From the NCBI RefSeq assembly GCF_019145475.1, contig NZ_JAHTKI010000002.1:124001-188000 (forward strand): a stretch of DNA of 64,000 nt, given 5' to 3'. Every line of letters starts with the position of its first letter. Position 1 is the stretch's first letter. Positions 21,550-30,215 of this stretch are shown piece by piece. The notes under the pieces were generated by a model. That model was not told the DNA's origin. It did no database searches and saw only the letters and a list, made by a program, of their open reading frames with translations. This stretch comes from Pseudomonas botevensis. GTDB taxonomy: Bacteria; Pseudomonadota; Gammaproteobacteria; Pseudomonadales; Pseudomonadaceae. The translations under genes and the position numbers were made by a program.

Positions 21550-22620
21550 ATGAAAACACTGGCCAAACTTCCCGTCACCATCGTCACCGGTTTTCTCGGC
21601 TCGGGTAAAACCACCCTGCTGCGGCACATGCTCGACAACGCCCAGGGTCGCCGTATCGCGGTGATCGTCAACGAGTTCGGCGAGCTGGGCATTGACGGTG
21701 AAATCCTCAAGCAATGCACCATCGGCTGCACCGAAGAAGAAGCCACCGGCCGCGTCTACGAACTGGCCAACGGCTGCCTGTGCTGCACGGTGCAGGAAGA
21801 GTTCTTCCCGGTGATGCGTGAACTGGTCGCCCGTCGCGGTGATCTCGACCACATCCTCATCGAAACCTCGGGCCTGGCCCTGCCAAAACCGCTGGTGCAA
21901 GCCTTCCAGTGGCCGGAAATCCGCAGCGCCTGCACTGTTGACGCGGTGATCACCGTGGTCGACAGCCCGGCCGTGGCCGCCGGCACCTTTGCTGCGTTCC
22001 CGGATCAAGTCGACGCCCAGCGCAAACTCGACCCGAACCTGGATCACGAATCGCCGCTGCACGAACTGTTCGCCGATCAACTGGCGAGCGCCGACCTGGT
22101 GATCCTCAACAAGGCCGACCAAGCCAGTCCGGAAGATCTGGTCCGCGTGCGCCTGGAGGTCGCCGAAGAGCTGCCGCCAGCGGTAAAAATCATCGAAGCC
22201 AGCAACGGCCGTCTGCCGCTGGACGTGCTGATCGGCCTTGGCGCCGGTTCCGAAGAGCACATCGACAGCCGCCACAGTCATCACGACCATCATCACGATG
22301 GTGATGATGACCACGACGACCATGATCACGACGCCTTCGACTCGATCTCCATCGAGCTGCCGCAAGCCGACGAGAGCCTGCTGCTCGACGCCCTGACGCA
22401 ACTGGTGGTTCAGCACGGCATCCTGCGGGTGAAGGGTTTCGCGGCGATCCCGAACAAGCCGATGCGCCTGCTGATCCAGGGCGTGGGCACGCGTTTCGAC
22501 AAGCACTTCGACCGTCAGTGGGGCGCCGATGAAGCGCGCGTCACCCGGCTGGTGCTGATCGGCCAGGAACTGAACGCTGCCCGGCTTGAAGCGCAACTGC
22601 GCGCCGCACTCAGCGTTTAA
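21550..22620 (+). CDS. cobW: CobW-type GTP-dependent metal chaperone
   Basis: This 356-residue G3E-family GTPase has a Walker A at GFLGSGKTT (residues 14-22), the metal-binding C76-L-C78-C79 motif, the ETSGLALP switch and NKAD guanine specificity. A His/Asp-rich stretch at about 237-261 is typical of cobalt- or zinc-handling members. CobW is thought to deliver Co2+ to the cobaltochelatase, and the next gene encodes its large subunit. The start MKTLAKLP follows AAAGGGC. The gene is the first of the rightward riboswitch-controlled unit. Confidence 0.95.
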   Translation: MKTLAKLPVTIVTGFLGSGKTTLLRHMLDNAQGRRIAVIVNEFGELGIDGEILKQCTIGCTEEEATGRVYELANGCLCCTVQEEFFPVMRELVARRGDLDHILIETSGLALPKPLVQAFQWPEIRSACTVDAVITVVDSPAVAAGTFAAFPDQVDAQRKLDPNLDHESPLHELFADQLASADLVILNKADQASPEDLVRVRLEVAEELPPAVKIIEASNGRLPLDVLIGLGAGSEEHIDSRHSHHDHHHDGDDDHDDHDHDAFDSISIELPQADESLLLDALTQLVVQHGILRVKGFAAIPNKPMRLLIQGVGTRFDKHFDRQWGADEARVTRLVLIGQELNAARLEAQLRAALSV

Positions 22621-22623
22621 GCC

Positions 22624-25600
22624 ATGCACCTGCTCAGGACCCAGCCCGGCGGTTTCGTGTCGGATGACAACATCGCCGACCTTGGACAAACCCCCGCCGA
22701 ACTGGTGATCCTGTGCAGCGGCGATTCCAGCCTGGCGCTGCTCGCCGAAGCGGCGCAGCAGTTGCCCGAGGATTACCCGAGCCTGCGTCTGGCCAACCCG
22801 ATGCAGGTGCAGAATCACGCGTCGGTGGATCTGTACGTCGACGAGGTGCTGCGCCACGCCAAGGTCATTCTGATTTCCCTGCACGGCGGGATCGCCTATT
22901 GGCGTTACGGGGTCGAGCGTCTGGTCGAACTGGCCGAGCGCGGGGTGCAGGTGATTCTGGTGCCGGGTGATGACCGTCCCGATCCGGAGCTCAGCGACCT
23001 GAGCACCGTCGGCGCCGAGGATCGCGACCGGCTCTGGCAGTTCCTGCGCCAGGGCGGCATGGGCAATGCGCTGGATTTTTTCCGTTGTCTGGCCAACCGT
23101 TGGCTGGCGCGCGATTACCCCTGGGGCGAGCCGCAAACCCTGCCGCGCACGGCGATTTACCATCCAAATCAAAACACCGCCGCACTGAGCGACTGGCAAG
23201 CCGATTGGTTGCCCGAACGCCCGGTGGCGGCGGTGTTGTTTTATCGCTCGCATTTGCAGGCGGCGAACACCGCGTTCATCGATGTTTTCTGCCAGCGTTT
23301 ACAGGCGGCGGGGCTTAATCCGTTGCCGATTGCCGTGGCAAGCCTCAAGGAGCCGGGTTGCCTGTCGGTGGTCGAGGACTGGCTCGATGAAGTCTCGGCC
23401 TCGGTGATTCTCAACACCACCGGATTTGCCCAGTCCAGCCCCGAAGCGCCACATCTGCGGCCGTTTCGGCGCGATATCCCGGTGATCCAGGCGATTTGTG
23501 CCCAGGACAACGAACCGGGCTGGCGCGAAAGCGAGCAGGGCCTTGGCCCGCGAGACCTGGCGATGCACATTGCATTACCGGAGCTCGACGGGCGGATCAT
23601 CAGCCGCCCCATCAGTTTCAAGGACCTGGCCTGGCGCAGCGAGCGCAGTCAATCCGACGTGGTCTGCTACCGGGCGGCGCCCGAACGGATGGATTTTGTT
23701 GCCGAGCTGGCGCGGCGCTGGAGCGATCTGGCGCGGGTGCCGAACGGCGAAAAACGCATCGCGTTGATCCTCGCCAATTACCCGACCCGTGACGGGCGCA
23801 TCGGCAACGGTGTCGGACTCGACACGCCGGCGGCGGCGCTGAATATCCTGCGCGCGTTGCAGGCCGAGGGCTATCCGCTGACGGCGCAGTTGCCGGACAG
23901 CGGCAGCGAATTGATTCGCCAATTGCTTGGCGGCGTCAGCAACGACCTCGACACGCTGGATCAGCGGCCGTGCATGCAAAGCCTGGCGATGGATGACTAT
24001 CTGGCGATGTTCAACCGCTTGCCCGAAGCCAATCGCGCGGCGGTGCTGGAACGCTGGGGCACGCCGCAAAACGATCCGATGTGTCGCCAGGGGCGGATGA
24101 TGATTGCCGGCCTGCGCCTGGGCCTGACTTTCGTCGGCATTCAGCCGGCGCGGGGGTATCAGGTCGATCCGAGCGCGGTGTATCACGACCCGGATCTGGT
24201 TCCGCCCCACGCTTATCTGGCGTTTTATTTCTGGCTGCGCCACACCTACGGCGCCCATGGCGTGATCCACGTCGGCAAGCACGGCAACCTCGAATGGTTG
24301 CCGGGCAAGGGCGTGGGGCTGTCCGAAAACTGCTGGCCGGACGCGCTGCTCGGCCCGCTGCCGAATATCTATCCGTTTATCGTCAACGATCCGGGCGAGG
24401 GCGCCCAGGCCAAGCGCCGTACCCAGGCGGTCATCATCGACCACCTGATGCCGCCGCTGACCCGCGCCGAAACCTACGGCCCGTTGCGCAACCTGGAACT
24501 GCTGGCCGACGAGTATTACGAGGCGCAACTGCTCGATCCCCGGCGTGCCCGGGAATTGCAGCGCGACATTCTGCAACTGGTGCGCGAGGCGCAGATCGAC
24601 CGCGAATTGCAACTCGACGCCAGTCTCGACAGCGACGCCGATGCCGCGATCTGGCTGCCACGGCTGGACACTTATTTGTGTGATCTGAAGGAATCGCAGA
24701 TCCGCGACGGTCTGCACATCTTCGGTGAATCGCCGGCCGGGCAGTTGCGCATCGACACGTTGCTGGCGTTGCTGCGTATTCCGCGAGGGGATGGCAAGGG
24801 CGCGCAGTCGAGTTTGTTGCGGGCGTTGGCGAGGGCGTTTGCGCTGGGCTTCGATCCACTGGATTGCGCACTCGCCGAGCCTTGGGGCGGGCCGCGTCCA
24901 CAAGCGTTACAAGCTGTGAGCGATGATATTTGGCGCACCGCCGGGGACACTCGCGAACGTCTTGAGTTGTTCGCCGCGCAACTGATCACGCAGGCACTGA
25001 CCCACCCGGTCCCGCACGAAGAAACGCAATGGTCTGAAGTCAACACGATACTCAGCCACCTGCGCGACGTCGTCGCCCCACGCCTCGACGCCTGCGGCCC
25101 CGCCGAAATGCGTGGTTTGCTCGACGCCCTGAGCGGACGTTTCGTCCCCGCCGGCCCGAGCGGTGCGCCAAGTCGCGGGCGCCTCGATGTGTTGCCGACC
25201 GGGCGCAACTTCTACTCGGTGGACGTGCGCAACCTGCCGACCACCACCGCGTGGCGCATCGGTTTCCAGTCGGCCACCCTGATTCTCGAGCGGCATTTGC
25301 AGGATCACGGCGATCATTTGCGCCAGCTCGGTCTGTCGGTCTGGGGCACGGCGACCATGCGTACCGGCGGCGATGACATTGCCCAGGCGATGGCGTTGAT
25401 GGGTGTGCGTCCGGTGTGGGCCACCGGCAGTCAGCGGGTCGATGATTTCGAGATTCTGCCGTTGAGCCTGCTCGACCGGCCTCGGGTCGATGTGACGTTG
25501 CGGGTTTCCGGATTTTTCCGCGACGCCTTTGCCAATCTGATCCGCCTGTTCGATGCGGCGGTGCAAGCCGTGGCGGAGCTGGATGAGCCGGACGATCTCA

Positions 25601-26394
25601 ATCCGCTGGCTGCCAGGGTCCGAGCCGAGCGCGAAGCCTTGTTGCAATCCGGGCTGGACGAAGACGCAGCGCGGCGTCAGGCCGGCTGGCGGATCTTCGG
25701 CGCCAAACCCGGTGCCTACGGCGCGGGCGTGCAGGGCGCGATCGACGGTCGCCTGTGGCAGAGCCGCGAGGATCTGGCCGAGGTCTACCTGAACTGGGGC
25801 GCCTACGCTTACGGCGGTTCCGACGAAGGCACTGCGGCCCGTGAACAGTTCGTTCAGCGCCTGAGCCAGGTGCAAGCCGTGTTGCAGAACCAGGACAATC
25901 GCGAGCATGACCTGCTCGATTCCAACGACTATTACCAGTTCCAGGGCGGTATGCTCGCGGCGGTGGAGAGCCTGCGCGGCGAAGCGGCGGCGAGTTATCA
26001 CGGCGATCACAGCCAACCGGACCTGCCGAAGATCCGCACCTTGAAGGAAGAACTGAACCGGGTGATCCGCGCCCGGGCGGCCAATCCGAAATGGATCGAC
26101 GGGGTCAAGCGCCACGGCTATAAAGGCGCCTTCGAACTGGCGGCGACGGTCGATAACCTGTTTGCCTTCGATGCGACCACGCAGTTGATCGACGATCACC
26201 AGTACGCGCTGCTCGCAGATGCCTATTTGCTGGACCCGGCGACCCGGGATTTCGTCCGCGAGCACAATCCCCATGCACTGCGGGACATGACTGAGCGGAT
26301 GCTGGAGGCGCAGCAGCGCGGGATGTGGAAGGCGCCCGGGGATTACCGTGAGGCGCTGGAGAATTTGCTGCTGGATATTGAGGAAGAGGGGTGA
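22624..26394 (+). CDS. cobN: Cobaltochelatase large subunit CobN
   Basis: This 1256-residue protein is the ring-binding subunit that inserts Co2+ into hydrogenobyrinate a,c-diamide. Characteristic segments include the central GVIHVGKHGNLEWLPGKGVGLSE and the later WGTATMRTGGDDIAQAM. Length is close to that of other CobN proteins. It begins 3 bp after the cobW stop with no separate SD, which suggests translational coupling. It needs two AAA+ partners. In this locus the neighbouring ChlI/ChlD-type gene is the candidate; no cobS/cobT is visible. Confidence 0.96.
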   Translation: MHLLRTQPGGFVSDDNIADLGQTPAELVILCSGDSSLALLAEAAQQLPEDYPSLRLANPMQVQNHASVDLYVDEVLRHAKVILISLHGGIAYWRYGVERLVELAERGVQVILVPGDDRPDPELSDLSTVGAEDRDRLWQFLRQGGMGNALDFFRCLANRWLARDYPWGEPQTLPRTAIYHPNQNTAALSDWQADWLPERPVAAVLFYRSHLQAANTAFIDVFCQRLQAAGLNPLPIAVASLKEPGCLSVVEDWLDEVSASVILNTTGFAQSSPEAPHLRPFRRDIPVIQAICAQDNEPGWRESEQGLGPRDLAMHIALPELDGRIISRPISFKDLAWRSERSQSDVVCYRAAPERMDFVAELARRWSDLARVPNGEKRIALILANYPTRDGRIGNGVGLDTPAAALNILRALQAEGYPLTAQLPDSGSELIRQLLGGVSNDLDTLDQRPCMQSLAMDDYLAMFNRLPEANRAAVLERWGTPQNDPMCRQGRMMIAGLRLGLTFVGIQPARGYQVDPSAVYHDPDLVPPHAYLAFYFWLRHTYGAHGVIHVGKHGNLEWLPGKGVGLSENCWPDALLGPLPNIYPFIVNDPGEGAQAKRRTQAVIIDHLMPPLTRAETYGPLRNLELLADEYYEAQLLDPRRARELQRDILQLVREAQIDRELQLDASLDSDADAAIWLPRLDTYLCDLKESQIRDGLHIFGESPAGQLRIDTLLALLRIPRGDGKGAQSSLLRALARAFALGFDPLDCALAEPWGGPRPQALQAVSDDIWRTAGDTRERLELFAAQLITQALTHPVPHEETQWSEVNTILSHLRDVVAPRLDACGPAEMRGLLDALSGRFVPAGPSGAPSRGRLDVLPTGRNFYSVDVRNLPTTTAWRIGFQSATLILERHLQDHGDHLRQLGLSVWGTATMRTGGDDIAQAMALMGVRPVWATGSQRVDDFEILPLSLLDRPRVDVTLRVSGFFRDAFANLIRLFDAAVQAVAELDEPDDLNPLAARVRAEREALLQSGLDEDAARRQAGWRIFGAKPGAYGAGVQGAIDGRLWQSREDLAEVYLNWGAYAYGGSDEGTAAREQFVQRLSQVQAVLQNQDNREHDLLDSNDYYQFQGGMLAAVESLRGEAAASYHGDHSQPDLPKIRTLKEELNRVIRARAANPKWIDGVKRHGYKGAFELAATVDNLFAFDATTQLIDDHQYALLADAYLLDPATRDFVREHNPHALRDMTERMLEAQQRGMWKAPGDYREALENLLLDIEEEG

Positions 26395-26459
26395 CAGTTT
26401 CAAAGCCCCTCACCCTGTAGTTCCAACGCACACCGAAGACCACGACAGAGAAAATCCAG

Positions 26460-27461
26460 ATGACCGACACCCCCCATTTCCCGCTCTCCGCCGTGGTCGG
26501 CGCTGATGACCTCAAGCTCGCCCTGTACCTCACCGCGATCGATCCGAAAATCGGCGGCGTGCTGATCGAAGGCCCGCGTGGCATGGCCAAGTCGACCCTG
26601 GCCCGAGGCCTGGCGGATCTGCTCGCCAGCGGTCAGTTCGTCACCTTGCCGCTGGGCGCCACCGAAGAGCGGCTGGTCGGCACCCTCGACCTCGACGCCG
26701 CACTGAGTGACGGTCGCGCACAGTTTTCTCCCGGCGTGCTGGCGAAGGCTGATGGCGGCGTGTTGTACGTCGATGAAGTGAATCTGCTGCCGGACCATCT
26801 AGTGGATCTGCTGCTCGACGTCGCCGCCAGCGGCACCAACCTGATCGAGCGCGACGGCATTTCCCATCGGCATTCGGCGAAGTTCGTCCTGATCGGCACG
26901 ATGAACCCGGAAGAGGGCGAATTGCGCCCGCAATTGCTGGATCGTTTCGGCTTGAACGTCGCCCTTGGCGGTCATACCGCGCCGACCGAGCGTGGGCAGA
27001 TCATCCGCCGTCGTTTGGATTTCGACAGTGACCCCCAGGGGTTCTGCGCGCAGTGGGAAACCGAGCAACAGGCGCTGCGCTCGCGCTGCGAAAACGCCCG
27101 TAAGGCGTTGCCGGGCATTCCTTTGGATGACGCCGCGTTGGCGCAGATTACCGAGCGTTGCTTTGCCGCTGGCGTCGACGGTTTGCGCGCCGATCTGGTT
27201 TGGTTACGGGCAGCGAGGGCGCACGCGGCCTGGCGTGGCGCTGCGCAGATTGCCGAGCAGGACATTGACGCTGTGGCCGAATTCGCCCTGCGTCATCGCC
27301 GCCGTGAACACGCCGCGCCGAGTCCGCAACAACCGCCGCAATCGCCGGCCACCCACCCGGCCAATCCGAGTGAAGGGCAGGGCCAGTGGGGCGATTTGCC
27401 GGCGCCGGCACTCGCCACCGGCGCGCGCCGTGAAGTGCCGGGCTGGCCAAAAAAGCCGTAG
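26460..27461 (+). CDS. ChlI-type AAA+ chelatase subunit (short, 0-frame product)
   Basis: This 333-residue AAA+ ATPase of the Mg-chelatase ChlI/BchI family has Walker A GPRGMAKST (residues 38-46), Walker B around GGVLYVDEVNLLP (about 99-111), and a sensor-1-like FVLIGTMNPEEGELRPQLLDRFG. The C-terminus is Pro/Ala-rich and ends WPKKP at TAG 27459. It follows cobN by 65 bp and should power CobN-dependent cobalt insertion. The last codons form a slippery heptamer followed by a strong hairpin. Ribosomes that shift -1 would read on into the VWA domain, so this is probably only one of two products of the gene. Confidence 0.9.
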   Translation: MTDTPHFPLSAVVGADDLKLALYLTAIDPKIGGVLIEGPRGMAKSTLARGLADLLASGQFVTLPLGATEERLVGTLDLDAALSDGRAQFSPGVLAKADGGVLYVDEVNLLPDHLVDLLLDVAASGTNLIERDGISHRHSAKFVLIGTMNPEEGELRPQLLDRFGLNVALGGHTAPTERGQIIRRRLDFDSDPQGFCAQWETEQQALRSRCENARKALPGIPLDDAALAQITERCFAAGVDGLRADLVWLRAARAHAAWRGAAQIAEQDIDAVAEFALRHRRREHAAPSPQQPPQSPATHPANPSEGQGQWGDLPAPALATGARREVPGWPKKP

Positions 27462-28144
27462 GCATTCGCCCCCGATCCGACGCGGGGGCGAATGCCAGAC
27501 CCCGCGCCGGTCGGCTGGACAATGGACGCCAGGGCAAGCGTCACGCCGCGCGCAGCGGTTCGGTCAACTGGCCGGCAACGCTGCTCAACGGACGCCCCCG
27601 GAGCCGTGCCGATCTGCTGTTCCAACTGCGTACCCGCACGCCTCACGAGTTGTGGCTGGTGATCGTCGATGCGTCGGCCTCGACCCGACGTCATCAAGCG
27701 TTGAGCGATGCCAAGGGCTTGCTCGCGCAACTGTTCGATGACGCCTACCGACAGCGTGCGCGGCTCGCGTTACTGACTGCCAGCGGCAGCGTGCCGCGAT
27801 GGCAGGTCCAGGGGTTGAAGGCCTCCAGCGGATTGCGGCTGTGGCTCGATGGTCTGGGCGCGGGCGGCGGCACACCGTTGCGCGCGGCGCTGGTGCAGGC
27901 CGAGCAATGGTTGACGGTGCGGCGCAAGCGCTTTCCCGCCGAGCAGCAGCGCTTGTTGGTGGTGACTGATGGGCGCTTGAAAGCCTTGTCCGGACTGCCG
28001 CTGCTGGCGTGTCCGGGGTTGTTGATCGACATCGAGCGCGGGCCGATCCGCCTGGGCCGGGCCAAAGAGCTGGCGCAGGCGTTGGGCGCGGATTATCGGC
28101 ATATCGATGGGTTGGATTCGGTCACAGGAATCAGCGGCGGCTGA
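26460..28144 (+). CDS. chlD: ChlI-ChlD fusion (ChlID) made by predicted programmed -1 frameshift
   Basis: Translation in frame to AAG 27453-27455, a -1 slip, then reading from GCC at 27455 to the stop at 28142-28144 gives about 561 residues. The parts are the AAA+ domain, a basic Pro/Arg-rich linker, and a von Willebrand A domain with MIDAS motif D404-x-S406-x-S408 (VDASAST) and GGTPLRAAL. The VWA half has no ATG or GTG between the chlI stop and the conserved WLVIVDASAS strand, and its reading frame extends back to the slippery site. This resembles ChlD/BchD, the medium chelatase subunit. One gene would thus supply both small and medium partners for CobN. I recall published work on chlD frameshifting in cobalt chelatases. 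The alternative is a separate VWA gene starting at TTG 27650, which would lose the linker. Confidence 0.8.
27449..27496 (+). promoter_or_regulatory. Programmed -1 ribosomal frameshift signal in chlID
   Basis: Heptamer A_AAA_AAG occupies 27449-27455 exactly in the X_XXY_YYZ phase of the chlI frame. The stop TAG follows at 27459. A perfect 14-bp stem (27461-27474 with 27483-27496; GGCATTCGCCCCCG and its complement) with an 8-nt loop begins 5 nt after the heptamer. No T run follows, so it is not an intrinsic terminator. Confidence 0.88.
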
Positions 28145-28161
28145 GTCAGTGAGCCTCAGCC
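28139..28161. terminator. Small hairpin between convergent genes
   Basis: GGCTGAG (28139-28145) pairs with CTCAGCC (28155-28161). It spans the stop of chlID and the end of the leftward oxidoreductase gene, with no T run. It may be a weak bidirectional terminator. Confidence 0.35.
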
Positions 28162-28162
28162 C

Positions 28163-29386
28163 TCACACCTCCATCGCCTGCCGATACTGCCGGGTCCGAC
28201 GACCCAGATAGATCTGGTCACGAATCAGCGCCCACAGCGCCGACACCCCAGGACGCGGTGTGCGTCCACGGCTCAAACGATCCATCTGAAACCGCACCAC
28301 GGCCATGTTCGCCAACGATGCCAGCGCTTTGCGTTTCCAGCGGATCGGTGGCAATTGCGGCTGGCTGTCACGGCCTTCGCGCCAGTGCTTGACCAGATTT
28401 GGCTCGATGGCCAGCGCCGTGGCGATCCCGGCCATGGCGACACCGCTGTCCAGCACTTGCTCGACAATCGGCAGACGGCGAATCCCGCCCGTGACCATCA
28501 CCGGCATCCGCGCCACGCTGGCGAGTTCACCGGCCATTTCCAGAAAGTACGCCTCACGGGCCAGAGTCCGTCCGTCGCGCGCTTCGCCCTGCATGGCCGG
28601 AGCTTCGTAGCTGCCGCCGGAGAGTTCGAGCAGGTCGATCGGCAATTCGTTGAGCCACTCGATCACCTGACGCGCGTCGTGGGTGTCGAAGCCGCCGCGT
28701 TGAAAGTCCGCCGAGTTGAGCTTCACCGCCACGCAGAACTGCGGTGAAACCGCCTGACGCACCGCTTCGACCACCGACAGCAGCAGGCGCGCGCGGTTTT
28801 CCAGGGAGCCGCCCCAGCGGTCGGTACGACGATTGCTCAGCGGCGAAAGAAATTGGCTCAACAGATAACCGTGCGCCGCATGAATCTGCACGCCGCTGAA
28901 GCCCGCTTTCTCGGCGAGGGCGGCGCTGGTGGCGAAACGCTGGATGACCTCTTCGATGTCGTCGTCGGTCATGGGCTTGGGTTGGGCGAACATCTTCGAG
29001 AACGAACCCATTTCCAATGCGACCGCCGACGGCGCCAGGGCTTGCTGGCCGAGTTTGGCGAAGGTCTGGCGGCCGGGATGATTGAGCTGCATCCAGAACT
29101 GCGCGCCGCCACTGCGACCAATCTTCGCCCACTGCTCGAAACGGCGCAGATGCCGTTCATCCTCCAGCACCACACCGCCGGGACCGGTCATCGCGCGACG
29201 GTCGATCATCACGTTACCGGTCAGCAACAGCCCGGCGCCGCCGGCCGCCCAGGCTTGATACAGATTGAACAGCGCTTCGGAAGGTGCCTGCTCGCGATCG
29301 GCGAGGTTTTCTTCCATGGCGGCTTTGGCGATACGATTGCCGACGGTCTGACCGTTGGGCAGTTGCAGAGTTTGGAAGGGCGACAT
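28163..29386 (-). CDS. NADH:flavin oxidoreductase, Old Yellow Enzyme family
   Basis: This 407-residue FMN barrel enzyme carries family motifs GNRIAKAAMEENLAD near the N-terminus (FMN site), the IHAAHGYLLSQFLSP active-site His pair segment with NRRTDRWGGS, and MVTGGIRR in the phosphate-binding region. Such enzymes reduce activated C=C bonds of enones or detoxify electrophiles using NAD(P)H. Divergent to it is a MerR-type regulator gene. The 78-bp space between the start codons carries a 19-bp-spacer promoter with a palindrome, which strongly suggests ligand-induced expression. The exact substrate cannot be deduced. Confidence 0.92.
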   Translation of the reverse strand: MSPFQTLQLPNGQTVGNRIAKAAMEENLADREQAPSEALFNLYQAWAAGGAGLLLTGNVMIDRRAMTGPGGVVLEDERHLRRFEQWAKIGRSGGAQFWMQLNHPGRQTFAKLGQQALAPSAVALEMGSFSKMFAQPKPMTDDDIEEVIQRFATSAALAEKAGFSGVQIHAAHGYLLSQFLSPLSNRRTDRWGGSLENRARLLLSVVEAVRQAVSPQFCVAVKLNSADFQRGGFDTHDARQVIEWLNELPIDLLELSGGSYEAPAMQGEARDGRTLAREAYFLEMAGELASVARMPVMVTGGIRRLPIVEQVLDSGVAMAGIATALAIEPNLVKHWREGRDSQPQLPPIRWKRKALASLANMAVVRFQMDRLSRGRTPRPGVSALWALIRDQIYLGRRTRQYRQAMEV

Positions 29387-29414
29387 GCTTGACTCCTCAT
29401 CAGTGATGGGGAGA

Positions 29415-29444
29415 GGCTAAGCTTAAAGTTAACTTTAATGTCAA
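29415..29444 (-). promoter_or_regulatory. MerR-type promoter and operator of the oxidoreductase gene
   Basis: On the minus strand TTGACA (29439-29444) is followed after exactly 19 nt by TAGCCT. The spacer contains the perfect 16-bp palindrome TTAAAGTTAACTTTAA (29423-29438). The overlong spacer with a centred dyad is the hallmark of MerR-activated promoters. Confidence 0.75.
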
Positions 29445-29465
29445 GCGTGTAAATCGAGGGTGAAA

Positions 29466-29894
29466 ATGAAGATTGGAGAACTCGCGCAACAGAGTGGCCT
29501 GAGCGCTTCGCGAATCCGTTTCTATGAAGCTCAGGGACTGATCCCCAAGGTCGAGCGCCTGGGCAATGGTTATCGGCGTTATCCGCCGCAAGTGCTGCAA
29601 TCGCTCCACATCATTCAACTCGCGCAGCAGGCCGGATTCAGCCTTGAAGAACTCAAGGCGCTGTTGCCGGACAACGCCACCGGCGAGTTCAAGGAAGAGG
29701 AACTGGTGGCGGCGCTGACAGGCAAAGTCGAGCAGATCGAAGCGATGCAGGCGCACCTTGCGCAGAGCAAGGCCCATCTGTTGGCAACGATCGAAAACGT
29801 TCGCTCCCGGCCCGAGGGCATGAGTTGTGGCGCGAACGCCGACCGGATGCTGGAAAAACTCAAGCTGCGGGACGGATCGTCAGAGAATTCATAA
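29466..29894 (+). CDS. MerR family transcriptional regulator
   Basis: This 142-residue protein has an N-terminal winged helix MKIGELAQQSGLSASRIRFYE with GNGYRRYPPQV, followed by a long coiled-coil dimerisation helix and a short C-terminal effector segment. The ATG at 29466 follows GAGGGTGAAA; a GTG six bases upstream is less likely. The only cysteine in the C-terminal part is in GMSCGAN, so classical three-cysteine metal sensing is unlikely. It probably controls the divergent oxidoreductase gene, and perhaps itself, through the palindrome between them. Confidence 0.92.
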   Translation: MKIGELAQQSGLSASRIRFYEAQGLIPKVERLGNGYRRYPPQVLQSLHIIQLAQQAGFSLEELKALLPDNATGEFKEEELVAALTGKVEQIEAMQAHLAQSKAHLLATIENVRSRPEGMSCGANADRMLEKLKLRDGSSENS

Positions 29895-30215
29895 GCGCCA
29901 CAGATCCCTCGTGGGAGCGGACTTGCCCGCGAAGTTTTTGAAGGCTGTACAGATTTTGAAATGATTTCCAGCTGTGGGAAAAGTTACCTCAGCCTGTACT
30001 CTGCGAGTCCTTTTTTCCTTTCAGGACTTGCATGAACACCCTCACGGAGCCCCCCAGTTACCCCTTCACCTCGCGCCATGGCGCGGTCTTGACGCACTCG
30101 CAGCATCCGGTCTTCCGACTTCCGACTATCGTTGACAGCGCAGCCTTCGAGCTTTCGCGCCGCGCTTTGCCGTGTCCGGCAGCCTGAATTCACTGAAGAG
30201 AGATCGAGACATTTT
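29895..30215 (+). promoter_or_regulatory. 321-bp gene-free leader before the TerC-family gene
   Basis: The stretch holds one REP-like half (GTGGGAGCGGACTTGCCCGCGAA, 29911-29933) and then an A/T-rich segment suitable for a promoter (29940-30000). About 180 nt of structured sequence follow, including the perfect 14-bp palindrome CGCGCCATGGCGCG (30072-30085). TerC-family genes often have Mn2+-sensing yybP-ykoY leaders, but I could not find that consensus here. A regulatory leader is possible but not shown. Confidence 0.35.

Noticed and set aside
22258..22335. CAT/GAT-rich run in cobW taken as a repeat or CRISPR-like array
   Set aside because: It encodes the His/Asp-rich metal-binding loop of CobW and has no spacer structure. 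No CRISPR array was seen anywhere in the window.
27461..27496. Hairpin after chlI read as an intrinsic terminator
   Set aside because: No T run follows, and it starts 5 nt after an in-phase slippery heptamer, so a frameshift stimulator explains it better.
27495..27652. Independent start for the VWA gene (for example TTG 27650)
   Set aside because: It would cut off the conserved-looking linker and begin inside the first VWA strand, and no SD is present. The frame continues back to the slippery site.
29940..30215. yybP-ykoY manganese riboswitch before the TerC-family gene
   Set aside because: The conserved GGGGAGUA-type and GCC-GAGG-type blocks were looked for and not found.
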